A stretch of DNA of 64,000 nucleotides, from assembly GCF_003030345.1 (NCBI RefSeq), contig NZ_CP028158.1, positions 6,634,001-6,698,000 of the forward strand, given 5' to 3'. The translations under genes were made by a program, and so were the position numbers. The notes under the pieces were generated by a model that was given only the letters and a program-made list of their open reading frames with translations, did no database searches and was not told where the DNA came from. Below are positions 27,087 to 36,226 of the stretch, in pieces (positions within the stretch are counted from its first letter, which is position 1; each line of letters starts with the position of its first letter). The DNA is from Plantactinospora sp. BC1 (GTDB lineage: Bacteria > Actinomycetota > Actinomycetes > Mycobacteriales > Micromonosporaceae).

Positions 27087-28475
27087 ATGGAGATCGTCAC
27101 CTCCCCGCACCGGGGTGACCCGTCCGTCCCGTACGGGCGGCCCGGCCGGCAGCGCCCACCCGCCACGTCCACACCGGCCGACCCCGGCGGAGCCGACCCC
27201 CGGCCGGTACGGCCGCCGCCGGTCCGTACCCGGCTGGTCCGGCTGCTCCAGCGCTATCCGGTCAGCGTGCTGCTGCTGGCGCCGTACCTGATCCTGGTCC
27301 TGCCGATGGCGGTGCTGAACCGCAATCCCGACCTCGGGTTCGTACTCGGGCTGCTCGGCCTGGCCCTGGCAGCCTCGGTACTGGTCGAGACGGTGCTCGC
27401 GCCGCTGGGTGGGCCGGGGCGCCGCCGCACCGCCCGGGACACCGGCCGGCGGACCCTCGCCGAGGCCAACTCCGGGTACCCGCGGCTCTTCCTCGTCGCC
27501 CGCGCGGTGGCCGTGCTCAGCATCGTCGCCGAACTCGTCGGCGGGTACGCCGGCCGAGGCAGCGTCTTCGCCCAGGTCGCCGGGGCGCAGGCGGCGTCGC
27601 CGCTGGTGAACGTGGTGGCCCTCGTCTCCGGCTGGAAGTACCTCGCCTTCGCGCTCCTGGTCGCCAGCTTCCACGCTGGCCAGGCCCGGCTGGGCAGCCT
27701 CTACCGCTGGACCGCCGCGCTGGTCGGCGTGCAGGTGCTGCTGGTGTTCCTGACCGCCATCTCCGCCACACTCGTCGGCTACCTCACCTTCGTGGCGGCG
27801 GCCGGCGCGATCTGCGGGGTGGTCCGGGCCCGCTACGTGCTGGTCGCCGCCGTGCTGCTCTTCCTGGCCTGGCCGACGCTGTTCACGGTGCGCAACACGA
27901 TCCGCGCGGAGAACGGCGTCAGGGTCTCCAGCGAGGTGACCGCCGCCGACCGGCTCCGGTTCGACCAGCAGATCGGCCGGGCCAGCGCCTACGACGTACC
28001 CGTGGACGTCGGCCAGCCCGGCCCCGCCGGGTATCTCCGGTACGGCCTCGTGCCCCGGATCCTCGACCCGGGCCGGCCACCGCTGGCCACCGGGGCGGCG
28101 ATCAACCGGTTCCTCGGCGGCAGCGACAAGTCCTCGTTCAACTTCCTCACCCTGGGCACCGTCTACTTCGTCGACGGCCGGGCCGGAGTGGTGGTCTACT
28201 ACGGCGGCTGGGCGCTGGTCACCGGGCTGCTGCTCCGGCTGCGCGGTGCACCCGGACCGCTGCGGCTGAGCCTGTTCTGTTTCGTGGTGGCCGGACCGCT
28301 GCTCTGGTCGAACGGCCATCCGGAGTCGACGATCGCGGCGGCCCAGAACACCGTGTCCGCCGCGCCGGTCTTCCTGGTGCTGCTGCTGACCCGGCGTACC
28401 CCGGTGGACCGGCCGGTCCCGGCCCGTCCGCCCGGCCGGGTGCCGGTGCCCCGGGCCGGCCGACCGGCCCGGTGA
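27087..28475 (+). CDS. Second polymerase-like multi-pass membrane protein
   Basis: A 462-residue protein with a Pro/Arg-rich cytoplasmic N-terminus (about 1-55), then about ten hydrophobic helices. A long loop near residues 275-355 includes ENGVRVSSEVTAADRLRFD and LPxxLDPGRPP-like sequence. The C-terminal tail is again Pro/Arg-rich. The topology matches O-antigen polymerase-like proteins found beside exopolysaccharide genes. The downstream flippase gene overlaps its stop by 4 bp (GTGA), so both are translated together. The start is uncertain because the ATG has no strong ribosome-binding site. A role as polymerase or ligase is inference. Confidence 0.65.
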   Translation: MEIVTSPHRGDPSVPYGRPGRQRPPATSTPADPGGADPRPVRPPPVRTRLVRLLQRYPVSVLLLAPYLILVLPMAVLNRNPDLGFVLGLLGLALAASVLVETVLAPLGGPGRRRTARDTGRRTLAEANSGYPRLFLVARAVAVLSIVAELVGGYAGRGSVFAQVAGAQAASPLVNVVALVSGWKYLAFALLVASFHAGQARLGSLYRWTAALVGVQVLLVFLTAISATLVGYLTFVAAAGAICGVVRARYVLVAAVLLFLAWPTLFTVRNTIRAENGVRVSSEVTAADRLRFDQQIGRASAYDVPVDVGQPGPAGYLRYGLVPRILDPGRPPLATGAAINRFLGGSDKSSFNFLTLGTVYFVDGRAGVVVYYGGWALVTGLLLRLRGAPGPLRLSLFCFVVAGPLLWSNGHPESTIAAAQNTVSAAPVFLVLLLTRRTPVDRPVPARPPGRVPVPRAGRPAR

Positions 28476-29737
28476 CGGCCGGGCCCGGTTGGCGGGCGAC
28501 ACTGCGGGGACTGCGCGGCCGGATCCCCACCGGTGGCCGGGCCCCGATCGCCGTGCTGGTCACCGCGACGTCCAGCCTCGGCAACATGCTGCTCGCCGTC
28601 ACCGTGGCGCACGGCGGCTCCCTCGGCGAACTGGGCCGGTACGCGCTGGCCTTCTCGCTGTACGTCCTCGTCTCCGGCCTGGCCCGGGCCATGGTCACCG
28701 AGTCGGTGCTGGCCGAGGCGGATCGGCGGGACCCGGCGCCGTTCCGCCGTTCCGCGCGGCGGATCTGCCTGCTCGGCGGCACCGCCGGAGTCCTCCTCGG
28801 CACGGTCGGGGTACTGGCCGGGAACCGCTACCTGGTCGTCGTCGGCCTGGCGCTGCCCGGACTGGTCCTCTACGACTACCTCAAGGCGTACGGCCTCGGG
28901 GTGGCCGACCCCCGACGGATCCTCCGGTACGAGCTGCTCTGGACGTCGGCCAGCGCGGCCGGGGCGGCGCTCGCCCTGGCGGGCCGGATCGACGCCTCGA
29001 CCGCCTTCGTGGTGTGGGCCGGCTCGGGGGCGTTGGTCGGCTGTCTCGGGGCGGTCCGGCGGCGCTGCGCGCTGCTGCCCGGCTGGCCGGTCGGGCGGGC
29101 CGAGACCCGGAGCGCGTTCGCGTTCGGCCTGCACTTCCTGGTCGGCTCGGGGACCGCGCAACTCGCCACCGCCACCCTGGCGGCGGTGGCCGGAACCGCC
29201 GTGGTCGGCGCACTGGGCGGGGCGAGGACCGCGCTCGGCCCGATCACCCTGCTGATCGGCGCCGGTTCCGCGCTGCTGATTCCGTACCTCGCCCGGAGCG
29301 GGGCCGCCGAGCCACGGATCCGGCTCCGCGCGGCGGGCCGGGTCACCGCCGGCATCGTCGTCCTGGTCGGGCCGCTCGCGCTGGCCCTGCCCGCCCTGCC
29401 GGATCCCGTCGGCCGGGCGCTGCTCGGCGGGAACTGGGAGTTCGCCCGCCCGTTGCTGCCCGCGCTCGCCGTCGAGAGCGTCTTCATGGTGGCCACCATG
29501 GTCGCCGCGGCCGGGCACCGGATCGAGCGGGCCGGCGCCCGGACCCTGGCCCTGGGTGCGGCTCTCGCCCCGATCCGGGTCGGCGCGGTCGTCGGGGCCG
29601 GACACCTGTTCGGGGCGGCCGGAGCGGCCTGGGCGATGGCCGGGGTCGCCTGTTTCGGCGCCGTCGGCTGGTGGTGGAGCTACCGGTCGCTGCTGCGGGT
29701 CCGGCACCCGGCGGAACCGGTGCTCGAACCGGTCTGA
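28472..29737 (+). CDS. Wzx-like polysaccharide flippase (MOP superfamily)
   Basis: 421 residues, almost entirely hydrophobic, with about 12-14 helices and short charged loops. LTLGxGN-type patterns at the start (VTATSSLGNMLLAVTVAHGG) and RYALAFSLYVLVSGLARAMVTE resemble the first helices of Wzx/MATE-like exporters. It probably flips undecaprenyl-linked repeat units to the outside. The GTG start overlaps the previous stop as GTGA. It is the only flippase candidate in the cluster. The assignment rests on topology and location. Confidence 0.72.
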   Translation: MTAGPGWRATLRGLRGRIPTGGRAPIAVLVTATSSLGNMLLAVTVAHGGSLGELGRYALAFSLYVLVSGLARAMVTESVLAEADRRDPAPFRRSARRICLLGGTAGVLLGTVGVLAGNRYLVVVGLALPGLVLYDYLKAYGLGVADPRRILRYELLWTSASAAGAALALAGRIDASTAFVVWAGSGALVGCLGAVRRRCALLPGWPVGRAETRSAFAFGLHFLVGSGTAQLATATLAAVAGTAVVGALGGARTALGPITLLIGAGSALLIPYLARSGAAEPRIRLRAAGRVTAGIVVLVGPLALALPALPDPVGRALLGGNWEFARPLLPALAVESVFMVATMVAAAGHRIERAGARTLALGAALAPIRVGAVVGAGHLFGAAGAAWAMAGVACFGAVGWWWSYRSLLRVRHPAEPVLEPV

Positions 29738-29764
29738 TCCGCCAGCCGGGCCGGACCCGCGATT

Positions 29765-30904
29765 TCAGGCCGGGCCGGCGGCGGAGAGCCGGGCGAGCGC
29801 GGTGCGGACCCGGTCGGCGATGTCCAGCACCTCCGGGTCGGTGAGGTCGGCATAGGTCGGCAGGTTGATGCCCCGCCGGCTCAGGTCGGCGGTGACCGGG
29901 AAATCGCAGTCGGACGCCGACCGGTACGGCGGCAGCTCCGGGATCGGCACGAAGAACGGTCGGGTCTCCACGCCGAGCCGGTCGAGTTCCGCCGCCAGCC
30001 GGTCCCGGAGCTGGTCGTCGCCGGCCGGGCCGACCAGGAAGGACGCCATCCACGGGGCGCGTTCCACCCCGACGGCCACCGGCTGCGGCGTCAGCGCACC
30101 GAGATCCGCGAACGCCTTCTCGTACGTCGCCACGATCTGCTGGCGGCGCTGCACCATCGCCGTACCGCGCTCCAACTGGGCGCAGAGCAGCGCGGCGGCC
30201 AGGTTGGTGAGCCGGTAGTTGAAGCCGACCACCGGGAAGTGGTAACGCCGCTGCGGATCCATCCCCTGGTTACGCAGCAGCCGCATCCGCTCGGCCAGTG
30301 CCGGGTCGAAGGTGGTGACGCAGCCGCCCTCGCCACTGGTCAGGATCTTGTTGCCGAAGAACGAGAAGGTGGTGACGTCGGCCAGCGCACCGGCACCGGT
30401 ACCGCCGAGCCGGGCGCCGAAGGACTCGGCCGCGTCGCCGACCAGCAGGATGCCGTGCGCGGCGCAGACCTCCCGCAGCCTCGGGTAGTCGGCCGGATGC
30501 CCGTACAGGTCGACCGCGAGGACCGCCCTGGTCCGTTCGGTGATCGCGGCGTCGACCCGGTCGACGTCGAGGCACCAGGTGGCCGGGTCGACGTCCACGA
30601 AGACCGGCCGGGCGCCGCAGTAGGTGACCGCGTTGGCGGTGGCCACGTAGGTCAGGGCCGGCACCACCACCTCGTCGCCGGGGCCGATCCCGGCGGCGGC
30701 GAGCACCAGGTGCAGGGCCACCGTGCCGTTGCCGGTCGCCACCGCCGTCGGGGTGCCGCAGCGGGCCGCGAACTCCGCCTCGAAGCGGCGCAGGTACGGC
30801 CCCTGCGAGGAGATCCAACCGCTGCGCAGGGCGTCCAGCAGGTACGCCTCCTCCAGCTCGGTCAGGGACGGGCGGGCGACCGGATAGCGCAGTGCGGGGT
30901 TCAC
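29765..30904 (-). CDS. DegT family aminotransferase, GDP-perosamine synthase-like
   Basis: A 379-residue PLP enzyme. It has ATGNGTVALHLVLAA, GDEVVVPALTYVATANAVTYCGARPVFVDVDPATW, LLVGDAAESFGAR and the lysine motif FSFFGNKILTSGEGG. The C-terminal GINLPTYADLTD resembles perosamine and related 4-amino-4,6-dideoxyhexose synthases. A GDP-mannose 4,6-dehydratase lies two genes upstream, making GDP-4-keto-6-deoxymannose the likely substrate; this is inference. GTG at 30904 overlaps the upstream stop (GTGA) and has GGAGG about 11 nt before it. It is the last gene of the leftward operon. Confidence 0.87.
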   Translation of the reverse strand: MNPALRYPVARPSLTELEEAYLLDALRSGWISSQGPYLRRFEAEFAARCGTPTAVATGNGTVALHLVLAAAGIGPGDEVVVPALTYVATANAVTYCGARPVFVDVDPATWCLDVDRVDAAITERTRAVLAVDLYGHPADYPRLREVCAAHGILLVGDAAESFGARLGGTGAGALADVTTFSFFGNKILTSGEGGCVTTFDPALAERMRLLRNQGMDPQRRYHFPVVGFNYRLTNLAAALLCAQLERGTAMVQRRQQIVATYEKAFADLGALTPQPVAVGVERAPWMASFLVGPAGDDQLRDRLAAELDRLGVETRPFFVPIPELPPYRSASDCDFPVTADLSRRGINLPTYADLTDPEVLDIADRVRTALARLSAAGPA

Positions 30905-32112
30905 GACGGGTTGCCTCCGACGGCGTCTGGGGTCAGGAACGGTGACTGCGGCACCGGACCGGAACGGCCGCCGGCCACCCAGTCGAGTACCGCGACGTAG
31001 TCCCGGGCGGTATCCGTCCAGGTACGCGCCGCCAGCCGGTCGGCCGCGCGCCGGGAGGCCGCCGCGTACCGGGCGCGGTCGGCGAGCAGCCGGCGGATCG
31101 CCGCCGCGATGGATTCCGGGTCGTGCGGGTCGAAGAAGCAGACCTCGGCCCCGGCGAACTCGACCTGGGCGCGCAGCGGCTCCACGTCGGCACAGGCCAC
31201 CGGGAGGCCCCAACTGAACGCCTCGAAGATCGCCCCGCTGGCCGCCTCCCAGAGCGACGGCACGACCACGGCGCTGGCCCGGGCGTAGAGCCGCTCCAGC
31301 GCCGGCACCGGGACGAATCCCGGAAAGACGACCCGGGCGCGCAGGTCGGCCGCGCCCGCCCGGGCGGTGAGCTGCCCGGCCTGCGGCTCCACCAGCGGCC
31401 CGGGGCAGACGAGCCGGAGTTCCGGCAGCCGGGCGAGCGCCTCCAGCAGGTTCAGGTGGTTCTTGTGCGCGGCGGTCGAGGAGGGATAGAGCAGCAGCCC
31501 GGGATCGGGTTCCGCCGGTGCCTCGGCCGGACGGGCGTGGAAGACCGGCAGCGGGATCAGCGCCGTCTTCGCCGCGGCCTCCGGAAACGTCCTCAGGAGC
31601 TGCTGGTACGGGTGCGGCCAGGAGGCGACCAGGGCGTCGGCCTCGGCGATGTTCCGGGCGAAGATCTCGGTGATCGGTGCGGAGTCGTAGCGCAGGTGGA
31701 ACCGGCGCATGTCGTGCACCACCACGACCGAGCGGCGGGCCCGGGCCGGCACGCCGCCGAACGGATAGAGGGTGACCCGGTCGTCGCCGGCCGGCACCGG
31801 GTTGGCCCGGCTGCGCAGCAGGGTGACCAGGCGGTGGGCCAGCGGTGCCGACCGGAGTTGCCGGGGCAGCACCCGGCGCAGTCCGCCGCCGAGCGGTGCG
31901 TCGGCCCGGAGCGGCTGCCGTACCTCGGTCCAGTGCACCCCCGCGTCGTCGGGTACCTCGCGTCGCCAGCCGCGCCGGGTACCCCGGACGATCGTCACCT
32001 CGATCCGGTGTGCCCGGTCCGCCGCGAGTCCCCGGAGCAGGCCGTAGGTGAACGCCTCCACCCCGGCCGAGTGTCCGGGCAGGATCGCGGTGCCGTCGAT
32101 TCTGATATCCAC
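30901..32112 (-). CDS. Glycosyltransferase family 4 (GT-B)
   Basis: A 403-residue GT-B protein. The start MDIRIDGTAI and HSAGVEAFTYGLLRGLA form the acceptor-side loop. The C-terminal domain has LLYPSSTAAHKNHLNLLEAL, VVPSLWEAASGAIFEAFSWGLPVACAD and the donor-binding E-x7-E arrangement typical of GT4. It likely adds one residue of the repeat unit on the cytoplasmic side. The start is GTG with GAGAGGA upstream. It lies 24 bp after gmd and overlaps the aminotransferase by 4 bp. The donor sugar cannot be assigned. Confidence 0.88.
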   Translation of the reverse strand: MDIRIDGTAILPGHSAGVEAFTYGLLRGLAADRAHRIEVTIVRGTRRGWRREVPDDAGVHWTEVRQPLRADAPLGGGLRRVLPRQLRSAPLAHRLVTLLRSRANPVPAGDDRVTLYPFGGVPARARRSVVVVHDMRRFHLRYDSAPITEIFARNIAEADALVASWPHPYQQLLRTFPEAAAKTALIPLPVFHARPAEAPAEPDPGLLLYPSSTAAHKNHLNLLEALARLPELRLVCPGPLVEPQAGQLTARAGAADLRARVVFPGFVPVPALERLYARASAVVVPSLWEAASGAIFEAFSWGLPVACADVEPLRAQVEFAGAEVCFFDPHDPESIAAAIRRLLADRARYAAASRRAADRLAARTWTDTARDYVAVLDWVAGGRSGPVPQSPFLTPDAVGGNPS

Positions 32113-32136
32113 CTGGTCGTCCTCTCCCGGCGCCGG

Positions 32137-33150
32137 TTACCGGTCCACCCGGACCAGCCGGCCGGTCCGCTCGTCCTCCAGTAGTTGCCGGTCGGCGTCG
32201 ACCATGATCCGGACCAGGTCGCCGAAGAGCGTCTTCGGCGCCCAGCCGAGCTGCCGGCGGGCCTTCGCGGCGTCGCCGATCAGCGCGTCCACCTCGGACG
32301 GTCGGTAGTACGCCGGGTCGATCGCCACGTACTTCTCCCAGTCCAGGCCGGCATAGCCGAACGCTGCGGTCAGGAACTCCCGTACGGTGTGCCCGGTGCC
32401 GGTGGCCACCACGTAGTCGTCGGGCTCGTCCTGCTGGAGCGCGAGCCACATCGCCTCGACGTACTCGGGGGCGTATCCCCAGTCCCGTACCGCGTCGAGG
32501 TTGCCGAGGTAGAGCTTCTCCTGCATGCCCGCCTCGATCCGGGCGATCGCCCGAGTGATCTTGCGGGTGACGAAGTTCTCGCCGCGCCGGGGACTCTCGT
32601 GGTTGAACAGGATGCCGTTGACCGCGTACATGCCCCACGCCTCGCGGTAGTTGACCGCCGCCCAGTAGCCGAAGACCTTGGCGCAGGCGTACGGGCTGCG
32701 CGGGTGGAAGGGGGTGCTCTCCCGCTGCGGCGGCGGGGTGGCGCCGAACATCTCCGACGAGGACGCCTGGTAGTACCGGCAGTCGAGTTTGGCGGTCCGG
32801 ATCGCGTCGAGCATCCGGATCGCGCCCAGCCCGGTGATGTCGGCGGTGTAGTTGGGGATCTCGAAGGAGACCCGGACGTGGCTCTGCGCGCCGAGGTTGT
32901 AGACCTCGTCGGGGCGGATGTCCCGGAGCAGCCCGGTCAGCGCCGCCGGGTCGGCCAGGTCGCCGTAGTGCAGGAAGAGGTGCGCCTCCGGGTCGCGGGG
33001 GTGCAGGTCGATCCGGTCGATCCGCTCGGTGTTGAAGCTCGACGAGCGGCGTTTCAGCCCGTGTACGACATAGCCCTTGCCGAGCAGGAGTTCGGCGAGG
33101 TAACTCCCGTCCTGCCCGGTGATCCCGGTGATCAGCGCGACTTTCGGCAT
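32137..33150 (-). CDS. gmd: GDP-mannose 4,6-dehydratase
   Basis: A 337-residue short-chain dehydratase making GDP-4-keto-6-deoxy-D-mannose. Motifs are [18 protein letters not shown] at the N-terminus, [46 protein letters not shown] without its full span, the catalytic [10 protein letters not shown] and [16 protein letters not shown]. Full length for the family. The ATG has GAGAGGG upstream. No GMER/fucose synthase or Rmd gene is near, whereas a perosamine-synthase-like aminotransferase is, so the product is more likely GDP-perosamine than fucose or rhamnose. Confidence 0.96.
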   Translation of the reverse strand: MPKVALITGITGQDGSYLAELLLGKGYVVHGLKRRSSSFNTERIDRIDLHPRDPEAHLFLHYGDLADPAALTGLLRDIRPDEVYNLGAQSHVRVSFEIPNYTADITGLGAIRMLDAIRTAKLDCRYYQASSSEMFGATPPPQRESTPFHPRSPYACAKVFGYWAAVNYREAWGMYAVNGILFNHESPRRGENFVTRKITRAIARIEAGMQEKLYLGNLDAVRDWGYAPEYVEAMWLALQQDEPDDYVVATGTGHTVREFLTAAFGYAGLDWEKYVAIDPAYYRPSEVDALIGDAAKARRQLGWAPKTLFGDLVRIMVDADRQLLEDERTGRLVRVDR

Positions 33151-33229
33151 CGTCTGCCCTCTCGGAGTTGCGGTCCGCGACCGGCCGAAGCGCGACCGGT
33201 GCGCGAATCCCTCGGTGACCTGTCGAAAC

Positions 33230-33862
33230 TCAGTGGCCGTGCCGCTCGATCGGCCGGGCCGGCACCCCGACCACCACGGCGCCGTCCGGCACGTCCCGGA
33301 CCACCGCCGCTCCGGCGCCGACCATCGCCCCGGCGCCGACGGTGATCCCGTCGATCACCGTCGCGCCGGCCCCGACCGTCGCGCCCGGCCCGATCCGGGT
33401 GGAGCCGGCGACGGTGCAGCCGGGCAGCAGGGTGGCGAAGTCGGCGAGTACGGCGTCGTGCCCGACGCTGACGTTCGTGCCCACGTGCACGTGCCGGCCG
33501 GTCACGATGTCGGCGGTGAGTACGGCCCCGGGCCAGAGCACCGTGCCCGGGCCGAGTTCCACCGCCGGGCCGACCGCCGCCGCCGGGTGCACCAGCCGGG
33601 CCGGCGTCCGCGGGTCGAGCCGCCGGTCGAGCCGGGCCCGGACCGCGCCCGAGCCGACGCCGAGCAGGTACCGGACGTGCGCGTCGGCGTCGGCCAGCCA
33701 GTCGTCCGGGCCGAGCCAGTCGACCGGCAGCCGGGCCAGTTCCGCGGCGCGGCGCGGCCCGAGACAGCCCAGCAGCTTGTAGCCGCCGGCCGCCTCGGCG
33801 ATGGCGATGATCTCCCGGGCGTGCCCGGCGGTGCCGAGCACGACCAGGGCGTCGCCGGTCAT
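33230..33862 (-). CDS. NeuD/PglD-like sugar O/N-acetyltransferase
   Basis: A 210-residue protein with a PglD-type N-terminal Rossmann half ([22 protein letters not shown]) and a left-handed beta-helix of hexapeptide repeats. The catalytic-histidine region reads [19 protein letters not shown] and the end is the typical [19 protein letters not shown]. Such enzymes acetylate amino groups of UDP- or GDP-4-amino sugars. Because gmd follows it, an N-acetylperosamine role (PerB-like) is a reasonable guess. ATG overlaps the upstream GT stop as ATGA. Confidence 0.85.
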   Translation of the reverse strand: MTGDALVVLGTAGHAREIIAIAEAAGGYKLLGCLGPRRAAELARLPVDWLGPDDWLADADAHVRYLLGVGSGAVRARLDRRLDPRTPARLVHPAAAVGPAVELGPGTVLWPGAVLTADIVTGRHVHVGTNVSVGHDAVLADFATLLPGCTVAGSTRIGPGATVGAGATVIDGITVGAGAMVGAGAAVVRDVPDGAVVVGVPARPIERHGH

Positions 33863-34935
33863 CGGCCGCCCCGGCCGGCGGCGCGCCCCGGCTCCGGCCC
33901 GAGCAGCCAGTCGAAGTAGCCGGTCCGGTCGAACGGGGCCGGATCGGCCACCACCGGCTCCCGGATCCGGGCCACCGCCGCCGCCAGGCTCTCCGGGTCG
34001 TCCGGCTGGTATCCCAGCAGTGCCCGGCCGGCGATCTCCCGGGCCTGGGCGGTCTCCGGCGCGATGATCGGGATCCCGCTGGCCCGGGCCTCGGCGAGCG
34101 GGTAGCCGAACGACTCCAGTGTGCACGGGTAGTAGACGGCGGTGGCCCGGCGCCAGAACGAGAGGAGTTGGTCGTGCGGGACCACGCCGATCGCCCGGAG
34201 CGCCGGATGGGCCGTCACGTCCGGCGGCAGGTCACCGGGGCGGGCGGTGACCCGGACCTCGATGCCGTGCTCCGCCGCCGCGCCGCCCCGACCGGCCGGA
34301 TCCGGGCCGCCGCGCCCGACCGTGTCGAGCAGCATCCGCAGTTGCGGGACCAGGTTCTTGTAGCCGGCGGCGACGACCGGGACGAGCAGCCAGGCCCGGT
34401 CGTCCGGGGCCCAGGCGTCGACCGGGGTCACCGGGTGCGGGCGTACCGCGATCCGGTGCCGCACCGCCGGGACGTGCCGGACGACCCGGTCGGCCATCGC
34501 GCCGCACGGGACCACGACGAGGTCGGCCCGGCGGGCCAGCAGGCGGACCATCGGGATCTGCGCCCGGAACGAGCGGGGCAGCCGGCCGAGCAGGTGCTCC
34601 TCGTCGGGGTGGAGGAAGTGCAGGGCGTTGCGCAGCAGTACCCGCCGCTCCCGGCCGGCGTAGCCGAACGAGACGTTGTTCGGCGCGATCACCAGCCGGG
34701 CGCCCCGGACCAGCCGCTCCCGGCGCAGCAACCAGCCGGGACCGATCCGCTGCCCCCGGCCGATCACCCGGGGCCGGACCGCCGACCCGGCCAGGTAGGC
34801 GTCCAGCTCGCCCCGCCACCGGGCGGCTCCGCCCCGGTCCCCGCCGGCCGCGTCCAGCACCACGTCGCCGAGGTCGGCCGGGTCGTCGGTGTCGTCCCGC
34901 CCGGCCGGCACGGCACTGCCCGTCGTCGCGGTCAC
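33859..34935 (-). CDS. Glycosyltransferase (GT-B, GT4-like)
   Basis: A 358-residue protein. The N-terminal half has LVIAPNNVSFGYAGRERRVLLRNALHFLHP without its full length, an acceptor-domain segment seen in rhamnosyl- and mannosyltransferase-like proteins. The C-terminal half has GVVPHDQLLSFWRRATAVYYPCTLESFGYPLAEARASGIPI, the GT4 donor-site layout with ESFG in place of ExFG. GTG at 34935 overlaps the upstream stop (GTGA). It probably adds an internal sugar to the repeat unit. Specificity is unknown. Confidence 0.82.
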   Translation of the reverse strand: MTATTGSAVPAGRDDTDDPADLGDVVLDAAGGDRGGAARWRGELDAYLAGSAVRPRVIGRGQRIGPGWLLRRERLVRGARLVIAPNNVSFGYAGRERRVLLRNALHFLHPDEEHLLGRLPRSFRAQIPMVRLLARRADLVVVPCGAMADRVVRHVPAVRHRIAVRPHPVTPVDAWAPDDRAWLLVPVVAAGYKNLVPQLRMLLDTVGRGGPDPAGRGGAAAEHGIEVRVTARPGDLPPDVTAHPALRAIGVVPHDQLLSFWRRATAVYYPCTLESFGYPLAEARASGIPIIAPETAQAREIAGRALLGYQPDDPESLAAAVARIREPVVADPAPFDRTGYFDWLLGPEPGRAAGRGGR

Positions 34936-35576
34936 CGCGCCGGTACCCCCTTGACCACCGTGCCGGCCGGCACGTCCCGGACCACGCAGGCGCCCGCGCC
35001 CACCGTGGCGTCCCGGCCCACCCGCAACCCCTGGAGTACGGCCGCGGTCGTCCCGACCAGCACCCCGGTCTCCAGGGCACAACTGCCGGAGATCGCGGCC
35101 AGCGGGTTCACCGAGACGAAGTCGTCGAGGACGCTGTCGTGCCCGACGGTGCAGTTCTGGTTGAGGTGCACGTGCCGGCCGAGCCGGACGTTGGTGGTGA
35201 CCCGTGCTCCGGCGAAGACCACCAGCCCGTCCCCGGCCACGGTGTCCGGGCCGACGGTCGCGGCCGGGTGCACCAGCGCGGGAGACGGCAGGGCGTACCC
35301 CTCCACCCGGGCGGCGACGGTACGCCGGATCCGCGGGTCGCCGATGCCGAGCGCCACCGAGGTGCCCGGCGGCGCCTGCCGCAGCTCCTCGACCGGCCCG
35401 AGGTACGGCACGTCGAGCCGGTGCACCAGTTTGAGGCCCGGTTCGGCGGGGTGGTCGTCGACGAATCCGAGCACCCGCCAGCCGGGCGTACGGCCGGCGG
35501 CGGTGATCGCCCGGACGATGTCGAAGACCTCCCGGCCGTGCCCGCCGCAGCCGACGATCACCAGGTCGGCGGTCAC
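34932..35576 (-). CDS. PglD/NeuD-like acetyltransferase
   Basis: A 214-residue protein. The N-terminal motif LVIVGCGGHGREVFDIVRAI is the PglD_N nucleotide-sugar domain. The beta-helix contains HLNQNCTVGHDSVLDDFVSVNP, with the His-Asp pair used by PglD, and ends VVRDVPAGTVVKGVPAR. Immediately upstream are PglC- and PglE-like genes, so N4-acetylation of UDP-4-amino-sugar to UDP-diNAc-bacillosamine is the best guess. The GTG start overlaps the preceding stop as GTGA and has GGAG about 10 nt upstream. Confidence 0.86.
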   Translation of the reverse strand: MTADLVIVGCGGHGREVFDIVRAITAAGRTPGWRVLGFVDDHPAEPGLKLVHRLDVPYLGPVEELRQAPPGTSVALGIGDPRIRRTVAARVEGYALPSPALVHPAATVGPDTVAGDGLVVFAGARVTTNVRLGRHVHLNQNCTVGHDSVLDDFVSVNPLAAISGSCALETGVLVGTTAAVLQGLRVGRDATVGAGACVVRDVPAGTVVKGVPAR

Positions 35577-36226
35577 GAGTCGACACTCCGGGCCGGCACC
35601 GACTCCGCCCCGACGAGTCGACTGCCGGCGAACTCCGGCATCGTCGGGTTGCCCGGTGCGCTGATCCCCTGACGGCGCAGCACCCGCAGTACCGTCTCCA
35701 GCAGGATCCGCAGGTCGAGCCGGAGGCACCGCCGGTCGACGTACTCGACGTCGTAGCGGAACTTCTCCTCCCAGCTCAGCTCGTTGCGGCCGCGTACCTG
35801 GGCCAGGCCGGTGATGCCGGGCCGCACCTCGTGCCGGCGGGCCTGCTCCGGGGTGTACCGGTCGAGATAGCTGACCAGCAGCGGGCGCGGCCCGACCAGG
35901 CTCATGTCGCCGCGCAGTACGTTCCAGAGCGTCGGCAGCTCGTCCAGGCTGGTGGCCCGCAGCCAGCTCCCGAACCGGGTCAGCCGGTCGGCGTCGCTGG
36001 TCCGGCCCGGGCCGGCCGGTCGCATGGTGCGGAACTTGCGCAGCTCGAAGAGGTGGCCGTCCCGGCCCGGCCGGCTCTGCCGGAACAGCACCGGCCGGCC
36101 CAGCGCCAGCGCCACCGCGGCGGCGCAGCCGAGCAGGACGGGGGAGAGCAGCACCAGCAGCACGGCCGCGACCAGCAGGTCGAGGAGGCGCTTGCGCCGG
36201 TCGTACCGTCGGTGGCCGGGGGTCAC
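35573..36226 (-). CDS. Initiating phosphoglycosyl transferase (PglC/WcaJ-C family, monotopic)
   Basis: A 217-residue small sugar transferase that transfers a sugar phosphate to undecaprenyl phosphate. It has one N-terminal membrane helix (about 15-40), RPVLFRQSRPGRDGHLFELRKFRTMR, the catalytic Asp-Glu dyad in ATSLDELPTLWNVLRGDMSLVGPRPLL, and RPGITGLAQVRGRN. The short length fits PglC rather than the longer WbaP type. It is coupled to PglE- and PglD-like genes on both sides by GTGA overlaps, pointing to a bacillosamine-type first sugar. The C-terminal 25 residues extend beyond the usual core. Confidence 0.92.
   Translation of the reverse strand: MTPGHRRYDRRKRLLDLLVAAVLLVLLSPVLLGCAAAVALALGRPVLFRQSRPGRDGHLFELRKFRTMRPAGPGRTSDADRLTRFGSWLRATSLDELPTLWNVLRGDMSLVGPRPLLVSYLDRYTPEQARRHEVRPGITGLAQVRGRNELSWEEKFRYDVEYVDRRCLRLDLRILLETVLRVLRRQGISAPGNPTMPEFAGSRLVGAESVPARSVDS

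Noticed and set aside
26936-27118. 60-codon plus-strand ORF before the second polymerase-like gene
   Set aside because: It overlaps the following gene out of frame, has no ribosome-binding site and no recognisable features.
29765-32638. 957-codon frame extending the DegT aminotransferase upstream
   Set aside because: The extra N-terminal sequence is a shadow of the glycosyltransferase and gmd. The GTG at 30904 has a ribosome-binding site and the usual GTGA overlap.
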